Shown piece after piece: positions 1 to 7,871 of a stretch of 12,348 nt of DNA; the first letter of the stretch is position 1; each line of letters starts with the position of its first letter. Origin of the DNA: a bacterium (lineage in GTDB: Bacteria > Pseudomonadota > Gammaproteobacteria > Burkholderiales > Methylophilaceae). The stretch is from the NCBI GenBank assembly GCA_027310505.1, contig DAIDAS010000277.1, positions 1 through 12,348 on the forward strand, read 5' to 3'. The notes beneath the pieces are model-generated. The model was not told the origin of the DNA. It saw nothing but the letters and a program-made list of their open reading frames with translations, and made no database searches. Made by a program: the position numbers and the translations under genes.

Positions 1-723
1 GTGCAGGGGTTGCAGGCCGCGGGTGTACAGGCCTTGCTGGTCGATTTCAGTCATGTGGGAATCTTCCGCAGCTTGGTGCGCCGTGGAAATATCGGCAAGG
101 GTCTGGAACAAGCACTTTATGCTGCGTTACAAAGCAAGGACAAGGCGACGCTTGCTGAATTGACGACTACGCTTGATGCCGAGGTAAGGCAAGCCTTGCT
201 GGCGCTGACCGATTTGAATGGCGGGACTGAAGTGTTGCAGGCCGCGCAGGAGCGCCTGCCGCAGTATGCCGAGATCAAGCAGGCGCTGCAGGATTTGCGT
301 CGCGCATCGCAACAGTTGGGCGAGCTGGATGTGGAGGTTTCTTTCGATCTCGCGGAACTGCGCGGATACCATTACCACAGCGGCATGGTGTTCGCCGCCT
401 ATGCGCAAGGCTATTCCGGCCCGTTGGCGCAGGGTGGTCGTTATGACGAAGTGGGCTCGGTGTTTGGCCGGGCACGCCCGGCCACAGGATTCAGCCTTGA
501 CTTGCGTGGGCTGATGACGGCATTGCAGCCTGCGCCGGTCGTATCGGCGATCATGGCGCCTTACGCCGAGGATGCGGATTTGCGCGAAAAGATCAGCGCG
601 CTGCGCGCTGCCGGTGAGATCGTGGTGGTTGACCTGCCTGGGCACGAAGCGTATCAGGCCGAGCTTGGCTGCGACCGAAGATTGGTGAAACAGGGAACGG
701 CTTGGGAAGTCGTTGCCTTTTAA
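1..723 (+). CDS. hisZ: ATP phosphoribosyltransferase regulatory subunit HisZ (3' part, 5' end outside window)
   Basis: This is the C-terminal 240 residues of HisZ, a catalytically inactive relative of histidyl-tRNA synthetase. HisZ pairs with the short form of HisG to give an active, histidine-feedback-inhibited ATP phosphoribosyltransferase, the first step of histidine synthesis in the cytoplasm. The HisRS-like fold shows in the block VDFSHVGIFRSLVRR near the left edge, the motif LAELRGYHYHSGMVFAAY at about residues 119-136, and GGRYDEVGSVFGRARPATGF at about 145-164, followed by LDLRGL. The full protein is usually about 380-390 residues, so roughly 140 are missing upstream; the GTG at position 1 is the window edge and not a real start. 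The stop is TAA at 721-723. It lies 24 bases before purA on the same strand, an order common in betaproteobacteria (often hfl genes-hisZ-purA). Full-length histidyl-tRNA synthetase is unlikely given the neighbour and the absence of an anticodon-binding domain before the stop. Confidence 0.93.
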   Translation: MQGLQAAGVQALLVDFSHVGIFRSLVRRGNIGKGLEQALYAALQSKDKATLAELTTTLDAEVRQALLALTDLNGGTEVLQAAQERLPQYAEIKQALQDLRRASQQLGELDVEVSFDLAELRGYHYHSGMVFAAYAQGYSGPLAQGGRYDEVGSVFGRARPATGFSLDLRGLMTALQPAPVVSAIMAPYAEDADLREKISALRAAGEIVVVDLPGHEAYQAELGCDRRLVKQGTAWEVVAF

Positions 724-2061
<1,338 letters not shown>

Positions 2062-2065
2062 TGTC

Positions 2066-2617
2066 TTGGCGTTAAAGGATGAAAAGCAGCGCCTTGCGTG
2101 GGCGCTGACCGGGTCAGGGCATTACCTGAAGGAGTGCCTGGAGATCATCGACCGTCTGCCGGATGTGGATTTGTTCCTCTCCAAGGCGGCTGCCGAAATC
2201 CTCCAGCAGTACGGGTACAAGCACAATGCCGGGCGCGTATTTCAGGACAAGACGGCGAGCGCGGTTCCAGTAGAGCTGTTTTATCATGGCGTTTACCACA
2301 CCGTAGTCATCGCACCTACCAGCTCCAATACCGTGGCCAAGATGGTGTGCGGCATTTCCGACAATCTGGTGACCAATATCTTTGCCCAAGCCGGCAAGTG
2401 CCGGATACCGAACATCGTGTTTGCCTGCGATACCGAGCCGGAGCTGGAATCCGAAGCGCCGCGCGAAAACGTGGTCAAGGTTTACCCGCGCCGCATCGAT
2501 CTCGAAAACATGGAAAAGCTCAAGAGCTTTGAGGAGACCACCGTCGTTGCCGACATGGCGGAGCTCGAAGCCGCCATCCAGAAGCGTTTGGAATGGCTGA
2601 AAACATCCTCTTCCTGA
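2066..2617 (+). CDS. dmrB: DmrB/archaeoflavoprotein-type flavoprotein, probable dihydromethanopterin reductase
   Basis: This is a 183-residue flavoprotein of the HFCD/archaeoflavoprotein family (Pfam Flavoprotein type). Members in bacteria with H4MPT are thought to reduce dihydromethanopterin to H4MPT using FMN, as shown for archaeal DmrB. The sequence shows the N-terminal LAWALTGSGHYLKECLEII, matching the first Rossmann strand and FMN-phosphate loop, and APTSSNTVAKMVCGISDNLV (T85-S86-S87-N88 on this start), the family's FMN-binding loop. A later segment with CDTEPELESEAPRENVVKVYPRRID gives the C-terminal part. No ATG fits: frame 2 after the purA stop offers TTG at 2066, with GGAG at 2053-2056 nine bases upstream, and I chose this. 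The ATG at 2061 opens only a five-codon frame (MSWR-stop), so either TTG is the true start or a base is missing here. The 3' end overlaps the next gene by 25 bases. The family call is firm; the exact enzyme is inferred from relatives and neighbours. Confidence 0.8.
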   Translation: MALKDEKQRLAWALTGSGHYLKECLEIIDRLPDVDLFLSKAAAEILQQYGYKHNAGRVFQDKTASAVPVELFYHGVYHTVVIAPTSSNTVAKMVCGISDNLVTNIFAQAGKCRIPNIVFACDTEPELESEAPRENVVKVYPRRIDLENMEKLKSFEETTVVADMAELEAAIQKRLEWLKTSSS

Positions 2618-3564
2618 CCGGCAAGCTCGCCGAAAACAGCCTGCACAAGGTGCTGGCGGAAATGCAGCCGGCCGAGTTCAGTTATCAGATCGCACAGCTT
2701 GGCATCTCCGTGGCTGCCCTGATGACGCCGGAATTCATCGCCCGTCGCCTGCCGGATGCGCGTGGGGCGGATCGCGTCATCGTGCCCGGGCTGTGTCGCG
2801 GCGACTTGTCCCCTTTGGCAAAGAAATATGGTGTCCCGGTCAGTCTGGGGCCGGAAGACCTCAAGGATATTCCGCAGTATTTCGGACGCGGTGGCAAGGA
2901 ACAGGATTTATCCCGGTACGACGTGAAAATCTTTGCCGAAATTGTCGAGGCGCCACAGGTCGCCGTGGAGCAGATTCTGGCGCGCGCCGAGTTTTACCGC
3001 GCGCAGGGTGCCAACGTCATCGACCTTGGCTGCCTGCCTAATACCCCGTTCCCACATCTCGAAGAAACCGTGCGGGCGCTCAAGGCCGCCGGGTTCGAGG
3101 TCAGTGTGGATTCCCTGGTGCCGGAAGAGTTGCTGCGCGGCGGCAAGGCCGGTGCCGATTACTTGCTGAGCCTGACAGAGAAATCGCTGTGGATCGCGGA
3201 CGAGGTGGCTGCAACGCCGATCCTGATCCCGGCGAAATCCGGCAGCCTGCCTTCGCTGTATCGCGCCATCGACATCATGCTGGGCAAGGGCAAGCCCTTT
3301 ATTGCCGATCCCATCCTCGACCCGATTCCATTCGGGTTCGCCGAATCCATCGTGCGTTACCAGAAGCTGCGCAAGAAATACCCCACGATCCAGATCATGA
3401 TGGGGGTGGGTAACCTGACCGAATTGACCGATGCTGACACCACCGGCATCAACGCCATGCTGTTCGGCATCATTGCAGAGCTGAAGCTGAATGCCGTGCT
3501 TGCAACTTCGGTTAGCCCTCACGCCTGCAACGCGGTTCGTGAAGCCGATGTGGGCGGCGCGTGA
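2593..3564 (+). CDS. DUF6513 / dihydropteroate-synthase-like protein, N-terminal and pterin-binding part (H4MPT biosynthesis)
   Basis: This frame codes 323 residues. The first ~115 resemble the DUF6513 domain found in methylotrophs (MAENILFLTGKLAENSLHKV at the start, then PGLCRGDLSPLAKKYGVPV). From about 115 on comes a TIM-barrel domain like dihydropteroate synthase, with AQGANVIDLGCLPNT and VSVDSLVPEELLRGGKAGAD, the strand-end segments that in DHPS hold the pterin pocket. Proteins of this type sit in bacterial H4MPT clusters and are thought to act in coupling the pterin to the aryl part of the cofactor; the exact reaction is not known to me. The ATG at 2593 fits the family N-terminus but has only a weak ribosome site, and the 25-base overlap suggests translational coupling. 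The frame ends at TGA 3562-3564, too early for the family. The missing C-terminal region follows in another frame (see the next two entries). Confidence 0.85.
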   Translation: MAENILFLTGKLAENSLHKVLAEMQPAEFSYQIAQLGISVAALMTPEFIARRLPDARGADRVIVPGLCRGDLSPLAKKYGVPVSLGPEDLKDIPQYFGRGGKEQDLSRYDVKIFAEIVEAPQVAVEQILARAEFYRAQGANVIDLGCLPNTPFPHLEETVRALKAAGFEVSVDSLVPEELLRGGKAGADYLLSLTEKSLWIADEVAATPILIPAKSGSLPSLYRAIDIMLGKGKPFIADPILDPIPFGFAESIVRYQKLRKKYPTIQIMMGVGNLTELTDADTTGINAMLFGIIAELKLNAVLATSVSPHACNAVREADVGGA

Positions 3565-3566
3565 TG
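3550..3566 (+). other. Reading-frame junction of the split DUF6513/DHPS-like gene
   Basis: At this point the first frame stops (TGA 3562-3564) and the second begins with GTG at 3561, giving a GTGA overlap. One inserted C between 3553 and 3554 would turn the codons into gtg-gcg-cgg-cgc-gtg-atg, reading V-A-R-R-V-M and running straight into FAANEDR, with a joined protein of 466 residues. That makes a one-base deletion, real or from sequencing, the simplest explanation. The alternative is a true fission with coupled re-initiation at GTG. No heptamer of the usual slippery type or strong downstream stem was seen, so programmed frameshifting is the least likely of the three. Confidence 0.6.
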
Positions 3567-3992
3567 TTTGCCGCCAACGAGGATCGCCGTTTGCCCAGGG
3601 ATTACTCCAACGGTCTGTTGGGGTTGCATGATCGCCGTCCGTTCCCCTACACCGAAGCTGAAATTGCCGATTTCGCCGCAAAGGTGAAGGACCCCAGTTT
3701 CCGTATCCAGATCAGCGAGGAGGGTGTGCATGTCTACAACCGCGACGGCATGTTTACCGACATCGACCCATTCCGGCTGTATCCGCACCTGAAAGTGGAT
3801 GACGATGCCTCTCACGCCTTTTATCTCGGTGTCGAGCTGGCTCGCGCCCAAATCGCCTGGCAGTTGAAAAAACGCTACAGCCAGGACGAAGAACTGCAGT
3901 GGGGCTGCAATTCGGCGCAAGAAGATGCGCGTGGCCGGGTGGCGCACCGCGAGGCATCGCTCTTGGAAAAGCGCGAGAAGGGCAGCAAGTGA
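3561..3992 (+). CDS. C-terminal part of the DUF6513/DHPS-like protein, in a shifted frame
   Basis: This frame codes 143 residues that continue the protein of the preceding frame: MMFAANEDRRLPRDYSNGLL, then LHDRRPFPYTEAEIADFAAKVKDP, FRIQISEEGVHVYNRDG and DDDASHAFYLGVELARAQIA. From memory of family members this is the normal C-terminal third of the DUF6513 protein and not an independent gene. It has no mutations or stops and keeps strong coding character, so if the shift is genuine it must be recent or the piece must still be translated. The possible start GTG 3561 overlaps the upstream stop by 4 bases; an ATG follows directly at 3564. The gene ends at TGA 3990-3992, which overlaps the GTG of the next gene. 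The last ~35 residues are charged and Arg/Lys/Glu-rich. Confidence 0.75.
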   Translation: MMFAANEDRRLPRDYSNGLLGLHDRRPFPYTEAEIADFAAKVKDPSFRIQISEEGVHVYNRDGMFTDIDPFRLYPHLKVDDDASHAFYLGVELARAQIAWQLKKRYSQDEELQWGCNSAQEDARGRVAHREASLLEKREKGSK

Positions 3993-4564
3993 TCTACGAG
4001 ACCATCATTACCACGAGCAATACTGATGGCAGCCCTCATATCGCGCCATTTGGCATCCGCGAGCAGGATGGCAATATCATCATCTCGCCGTTCCGCCCAT
4101 CGGCCACGCTGGATAACCTGATGCGATGCGGCTCTGCCGTGGTCAACGCTACCGACGATGTGCGCGTGTTCGCTGGCGCGCTGACCGGGCGCCGTGATTG
4201 GCCGGTACGGCATGCTGATAGCATTGAAGGCTGGGTGTTGCAGTCCGCCTTGGCGCACCGTGAGCTTGCGCTGCTGGAGGTCAAAGAGGACGCATTGCGT
4301 CCGGAACTGACGTTCCGTGTCGTTCACGAGGCAACGCATGCCCCCTTCCGGGGATTCAACCGTGCCCAGGCTGCAGTGCTTGAAGCTGCCGTGCTGGTCA
4401 GCCGACTGCATATGCTACCAATCGAAAAAATCGAATCGGAAATACAGTACCTTACGATCGCCATCGAAAAAACGGCAGGAGCACACGAACGGCAAGCGTG
4501 GCAGTGGCTGATGGAAAAGATCGAAAATCATAAAGCCTCAATCGGCGGAGGGAATCTGGCATGA
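3989..4564 (+). CDS. DUF447 family protein of the H4MPT/methanofuran gene cluster, function unknown
   Basis: This 191-residue protein belongs to the DUF447 family, found in methanogens and in bacteria that use H4MPT. Its N-terminal half (ETIITTSNTDGSPHIAPFGI, then IIISPFRPSATLDNL, VVNATDD) looks like a flavin-reductase-like split beta-barrel that could bind FMN. The middle LTFRVVHEATHAPFRGFNRA and an alpha-helical C-terminal region rich in Lys/Glu complete the family pattern. The biochemical role is not established as far as I know; the link to pterin or furan cofactor metabolism rests on repeated co-occurrence. I chose GTG at 3989 because it gives the family N-terminus (VIYETIITTSN), overlaps the upstream stop as GTGA, and has an AGAAGGG ribosome site at about 3976-3982. 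The open frame extends further upstream to 3899, but that part is a shadow of the previous gene. The stop overlaps mfnB as ATGA. Confidence 0.82.
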   Translation: MIYETIITTSNTDGSPHIAPFGIREQDGNIIISPFRPSATLDNLMRCGSAVVNATDDVRVFAGALTGRRDWPVRHADSIEGWVLQSALAHRELALLEVKEDALRPELTFRVVHEATHAPFRGFNRAQAAVLEAAVLVSRLHMLPIEKIESEIQYLTIAIEKTAGAHERQAWQWLMEKIENHKASIGGGNLA

Positions 4565-5265
4565 CGCGTCTGCTAGCCAGTGTTGTCAGCGTTGCCGAAG
4601 CGGCAATCGCCCTTGAGGGCGGTGCTGATATCATCGACCTCAAAAACCCGCGCGAAGGTGCTTTGGGCGCCTTGCCACTGCAAACCATCCAGCAGATTGT
4701 GGATTTCGTGGATGGGCGTGTCCCGGTCAGCGCCACCATCGGTGATTTGCCCATGCAGCCTTCTGTCGTGGCAGATATGGTGCGTAAAACGGCCGATACT
4801 GGTGTCGATATCGTCAAAATCGGTCTGTTTGGTCAGGATTGCCACGAAGAGTGCATCCGCGCCCTGGAAACGCATACGGCACGCGGCATCCGCGTCGTTG
4901 CCGTATTGTTTGCCGATGCCTTGCCGGATTTCGGCGTACTGACGACATTGGCGCATGCCGGTTTCCATGGCGCGATGCTCGATACGGCAGATAAAAAAAG
5001 AGGGCGGCTCGTGGATTATTTGCCGGAGGGCATGATGCGAGATTTTCTGCTGTCTGGCAGGAGGCTGGCACTGCTTACCGGATTGGCCGGATCGTTGCGG
5101 ATAGAGGATGTTGATTTTTTGGCGTCGCTCAAGCCTGACTACCTCGGATTTCGAGGCGGGCTCTGTCTTGATAGCGATCGCAACGCCGAATTTGATCTCG
5201 CTCGCCTGAGGGAAATCGCACGTCTGTTGCGTGAATGCAACAGTCCCCTGCGCGAGATGGCCTGA
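4561..5265 (+). CDS. mfnB: (5-formylfuran-3-yl)methyl phosphate synthase MfnB (methanofuran/methylofuran biosynthesis)
   Basis: MfnB (formerly DUF556) condenses two glyceraldehyde-3-phosphate molecules into 4-(hydroxymethyl)-2-furancarboxaldehyde phosphate, the first step toward the furan core of methanofuran. In methylotrophic bacteria the analogous methylofuran serves the formyltransferase/hydrolase (Fhc) complex that makes formate. The 234-residue protein is a TIM barrel of normal length. Lys28 in DIIDLKNPREGALGA matches the Schiff-base lysine of the Methanocaldococcus enzyme (Lys27), and Lys86 in DIVKIGLFG matches the second active-site lysine (Lys85). The lysines of DTADKKRGRL (145-146) and the glycine-rich GFRGGLC near the end fit the phosphate end of the barrel. 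The start overlaps the DUF447 gene as ATGA, with a strong GGAGGGA ribosome site at 4547-4553. This is the last gene of the cofactor run. I see no intrinsic terminator in the 93 bases after it. Confidence 0.93.
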   Translation: MTRLLASVVSVAEAAIALEGGADIIDLKNPREGALGALPLQTIQQIVDFVDGRVPVSATIGDLPMQPSVVADMVRKTADTGVDIVKIGLFGQDCHEECIRALETHTARGIRVVAVLFADALPDFGVLTTLAHAGFHGAMLDTADKKRGRLVDYLPEGMMRDFLLSGRRLALLTGLAGSLRIEDVDFLASLKPDYLGFRGGLCLDSDRNAEFDLARLREIARLLRECNSPLREMA

Positions 5266-5290
5266 ATTGCCAGTAAGGCTTGTATGTGAT

Positions 5291-5319
5291 TTGCACATGT
5301 GGTTGGCGATCAGTACAAT
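5291..5319 (+). promoter_or_regulatory. Sigma-70-type promoter for ompA
   Basis: TTGCAC at 5291-5296 and TACAAT at 5314-5319 are separated by exactly 17 bases, each close to the consensus hexamers. Transcription would start near 5326, giving a leader of about 33 bases before the ATG at 5359. An 8-base palindrome CACATGTG (5294-5301) and the short inverted repeat ATGTG/CACAT (5284-5288 and 5294-5298) overlap the -35 element and could be a regulator site; this last point is weak. Confidence 0.75.
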
Positions 5320-5358
5320 CTTTCCCAAAGTGTTCTACATAAAAAGGGGTGGTGCCAA

Positions 5359-6486
5359 ATGAAAGCTAATTTGATCAATGTAACTGTAGCTGGTGTTCTG
5401 GCTCTTTCTGCGGGTGCATCAGTGGCGGCCGATGATGCATACAATGGCTCCTGGTATGTGGTTCCGGGGATCAGCCTTCTCAACGCGGACAGCGACCTGA
5501 AATCCGATCGCACCGCCCCCGCCGGATCCATTCGTCTCGGCAAGGAGCTGAGCGAGCACTGGGATGTGCAGGTGGGTGGTAGCTACGGCAGAGCCGATTC
5601 CAAGGACACCTACAACGGTAGGCCGTTGAGCGGGAAATACAAGCAAACCCTGCTGGGCGTGGACGCGATGTACATGTTCAGCCGAGACAAGCTGCGCCCC
5701 TTCCTGCTGGCTGGTTTGGGCTATGCACGCAATGATGTCGACTACACCTTTAACGGTGCGCCTGTCGATGGCACCAAGAACTCCTGGATGGCCAATGTGG
5801 GTGCCGGTCTCCAGTACTATTTCACCGACAACATCGGCCTGCAGGCCGATGTGCGCCACGTCTGGAGCCGCGCCAAGGGAATCGCAAGCGCCACTGGGTT
5901 CAATGACTCTGGCACCATCGGAAACAATTACCTGAATCTTGGCGTGATTTTCAACTTTGGCGCACCTAAAAAAGTGGCTGCTGCAGAACCGGTCGCTGAA
6001 TCGAATCTGGCTGATGTGGCGCCTCATGAAGAAGAAGCCGTGCCTCCGATGACCTCTGAGGCGACTGAAGAGCCGGCTTACGGCCCGGACAAACCTGCTT
6101 TTGCGAAAATTTCGCTGCAGGCAGAAGTGCTGTTTGATTTTGACAAGTCTGTTCTGAAGGATGACGGCAAGAAGATTCTCGACGTGGAAGTGGTCGAGAA
6201 GATGAAGGCGCATCCTGAAGTGGAACTGGTGCTGATTACTGGTCATACTGACCGAATCGGCGACGACAAGTACAACCAGCGCCTGTCCGAGCGTCGTGCC
6301 AGTGCCGTCAAGAAATATATTGCCAGCCAGGGCATCGCTGAAGACCGTCTGCATGCAGTTGGCAAGGGCGAAAAAGAGCCGGTTGTCGCTTGCAAGGGTG
6401 TTCGTGGCAAGAAGTTGATCGAGTGCCTGCAGCCGAACCGCCGTGTCGTGGTGGAAATCGAAGTGCAGCGCGTGCTCGAGAAATAA
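5359..6486 (+). CDS. ompA: OmpA-family outer membrane protein (beta-barrel plus peptidoglycan-binding domain)
   Basis: This 375-residue outer membrane protein anchors the outer membrane to peptidoglycan. Residues 1-23 or 24 form a Sec signal peptide (MKANLINVTVAGVLALSAG, cleavage near SVA/ADD). Residues ~28-205 form an eight-stranded barrel, with alternating aromatic strands such as NSWMANVGAGLQYYF and a terminal strand ending NLGVIFNFG. Then comes an Ala/Glu/Pro-rich linker (~207-255) and an OmpA C-terminal domain (~256-372) with VLFDFDKSVL, LITGHTDRIGD and NQRLSERRASAVKKYI, the residues that hold diaminopimelate. The pair of cysteines in VACKGVRGKKLIECLQ is typical of betaproteobacterial OmpA proteins. 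The start at 5359 was preferred to an upstream in-frame GTG at 5299 because it opens the signal peptide, has AAGGGG at 5344-5349, and lies downstream of the promoter. The gene is framed by its own promoter and terminator, so it is probably expressed strongly and on its own. Confidence 0.93.
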   Translation: MKANLINVTVAGVLALSAGASVAADDAYNGSWYVVPGISLLNADSDLKSDRTAPAGSIRLGKELSEHWDVQVGGSYGRADSKDTYNGRPLSGKYKQTLLGVDAMYMFSRDKLRPFLLAGLGYARNDVDYTFNGAPVDGTKNSWMANVGAGLQYYFTDNIGLQADVRHVWSRAKGIASATGFNDSGTIGNNYLNLGVIFNFGAPKKVAAAEPVAESNLADVAPHEEEAVPPMTSEATEEPAYGPDKPAFAKISLQAEVLFDFDKSVLKDDGKKILDVEVVEKMKAHPEVELVLITGHTDRIGDDKYNQRLSERRASAVKKYIASQGIAEDRLHAVGKGEKEPVVACKGVRGKKLIECLQPNRRVVVEIEVQRVLEK

Positions 6487-6503
6487 GAAGTACTGTTTGA
6501 ATC

Positions 6504-6533
6504 AAAAAAAGCCCCGCCTGTCGGGGCTTTTTT
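6504..6533 (+). terminator. Intrinsic terminator after ompA
   Basis: The hairpin has the stem GCCCCG (6511-6516) and CGGGGC (6522-6527) around the loop CCTGT. It is flanked by seven A's on the left and six T's on the right (6528-6533), so the A/T arms extend the stem. It lies 17 bases after the ompA stop. The A-tract also gives it a T-tract on the other strand, so it could act in both directions. Confidence 0.93.
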
Positions 6534-6542
6534 ATCGCATTT

Positions 6543-7871
6543 ATGACTGACACACAGATTGTTGACCATATCATCGAGGCGCGCTGGGTTATTCCGGTGG
6601 TGCCGCGAGGCCGTGTATTAGAGCATTCGGCTGTCGTTGTTAACCATGGCAGGATCGTTGCGGTAATGCCGGTTGCCGAGGCCCGCCAGTGTTATCACGC
6701 GCAAAAGACCACGGCGCTTCCCGAACATGCATTGATTCCGGGGCTGATCAATCTGCATACCCATGCGGCCATGTCGCTGATGCGGGGTCTTGCAGACGAC
6801 CTTCCCCTGATGACGTGGCTCCTTGAGCATATTTGGCCGGCAGAAGGACACACGCTTTCCGAACGTTTCGTGCGTGACGGTACCTTGTTGGCCTGTGCTG
6901 AAATGTTGAGCGGGGGGATTACCTGCTTCAACGACATGTATTTTTTTCCGCAGGCAGCAGCCGAAGCAGTGGATCAGGCCGGCATCCGTGCCAATATCGG
7001 ATTGGTGATGATGGAGTTTCCCTCGCCTTATGCGGGCGATGCCGATGATTACCTGAACAAGGGTCTGGCTGCGCGCGATCTTCTGCGCGGCCATGAGCGC
7101 ATCACGACATGCCTGGCTCCCCATGCGCCGTACACCATCAGTGATCGAACCTTCAGCAAGGTACTGACTTATGCCGACCAACTCGGCATGAATTTGCACC
7201 TGCACCTGCATGAAACGCGTGACGAAATTACCCAGAGCGAATCGCAACATGGACTTCGCCCGATTCAACGTCTGGCAGGATTAGGCTTGTTAGGCCCCAA
7301 TATGCTGGCCGCGCATTGCGTCCATCTCACCCAGGGCGAAATTGAATTGCTGGCGGCTCAAGGCTCCCACGTGGCGCATTGCCCGGCCTCGAATCTCAAG
7401 TTGGGTAGCGGTGTGGCACCGATATCGGCGCTCATTGCCGCCGGGGTCAACGTTGGGCTGGGGACGGATGGGGCCGCCAGCAACAACCGTCTGGATATCT
7501 TCGCCGAGATGCAACTGGCTGCTCTTTTGGCCAAGGCCGATGTTGATGCTTCCAGCCTGCCGGCAACACAGGCGCTGGAGATGGCGACATTGAATGGTGC
7601 TCGCGCCATGGGGATGGATGACAGCATAGGATCGATCGAGGCGGGTAAACTGGCCGATCTTGTGGCGGTGGACTTTTCAGCGACAGAAATGATGCCATGC
7701 TACGATCCCGTATCGCATCTGGTTTACGTGGCTGGGCGCGAACATGTCAGTCATACTTGGGTGGCAGGGGAACTACGCTATGAGCGCGGCGTCCATGACA
7801 GTATCGAACCGAATGAATTGAAGGAGATTGCAGCGTTATGGCAGGGCAGGCTGAAACAGTTTCGTCATTGA
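6543..7871 (+). CDS. mtaD: MtaD-type amidohydrolase (5'-methylthioadenosine/S-adenosylhomocysteine deaminase, TRZ/ATZ family)
   Basis: This 442-residue cytoplasmic metal-dependent hydrolase probably deaminates S-adenosylhomocysteine and/or 5'-methylthioadenosine to the inosyl forms, or a related purine. It shows an N-terminal composite-barrel segment, then the metal motif [15 protein letters not shown] (His72, His74), [12 protein letters not shown] with further His ligands (219-223), AAHCVHL (His258) and the metal and catalytic Asp309 in [12 protein letters not shown]. The C-terminal [15 protein letters not shown] is typical of the superfamily. The start ATG fits the family N-terminus, but no good ribosome site precedes it: the codon lies 9 bases after the terminator T-tract. 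It overlaps ubiG by 34 bases. A link to UbiG makes sense because that methyltransferase releases S-adenosylhomocysteine. Substrate assignment in this family from sequence is uncertain (chlorohydrolases and guanine deaminases are relatives). Confidence 0.85.
   Translation: MTDTQIVDHIIEARWVIPVVPRGRVLEHSAVVVNHGRIVAVMPVAEARQCYHAQKTTALPEHALIPGLINLHTHAAMSLMRGLADDLPLMTWLLEHIWPAEGHTLSERFVRDGTLLACAEMLSGGITCFNDMYFFPQAAAEAVDQAGIRANIGLVMMEFPSPYAGDADDYLNKGLAARDLLRGHERITTCLAPHAPYTISDRTFSKVLTYADQLGMNLHLHLHETRDEITQSESQHGLRPIQRLAGLGLLGPNMLAAHCVHLTQGEIELLAAQGSHVAHCPASNLKLGSGVAPISALIAAGVNVGLGTDGAASNNRLDIFAEMQLAALLAKADVDASSLPATQALEMATLNGARAMGMDDSIGSIEAGKLADLVAVDFSATEMMPCYDPVSHLVYVAGREHVSHTWVAGELRYERGVHDSIEPNELKEIAALWQGRLKQFRH

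Noticed and set aside
3550..3566. Programmed -1 frameshift joining the two DUF6513 frames
   Set aside because: The overlap lacks an X-XXY-YYZ heptamer and I saw no strong stem just downstream. A single-base indel or coupled re-initiation explains it more simply.
2908..3681. Minus-strand open frame (257 codons) opposite the DUF6513/DHPS-like gene, spanning the frame junction
   Set aside because: I considered whether it explains the split gene, but its sequence has no recognisable motif and looks like a shadow frame.
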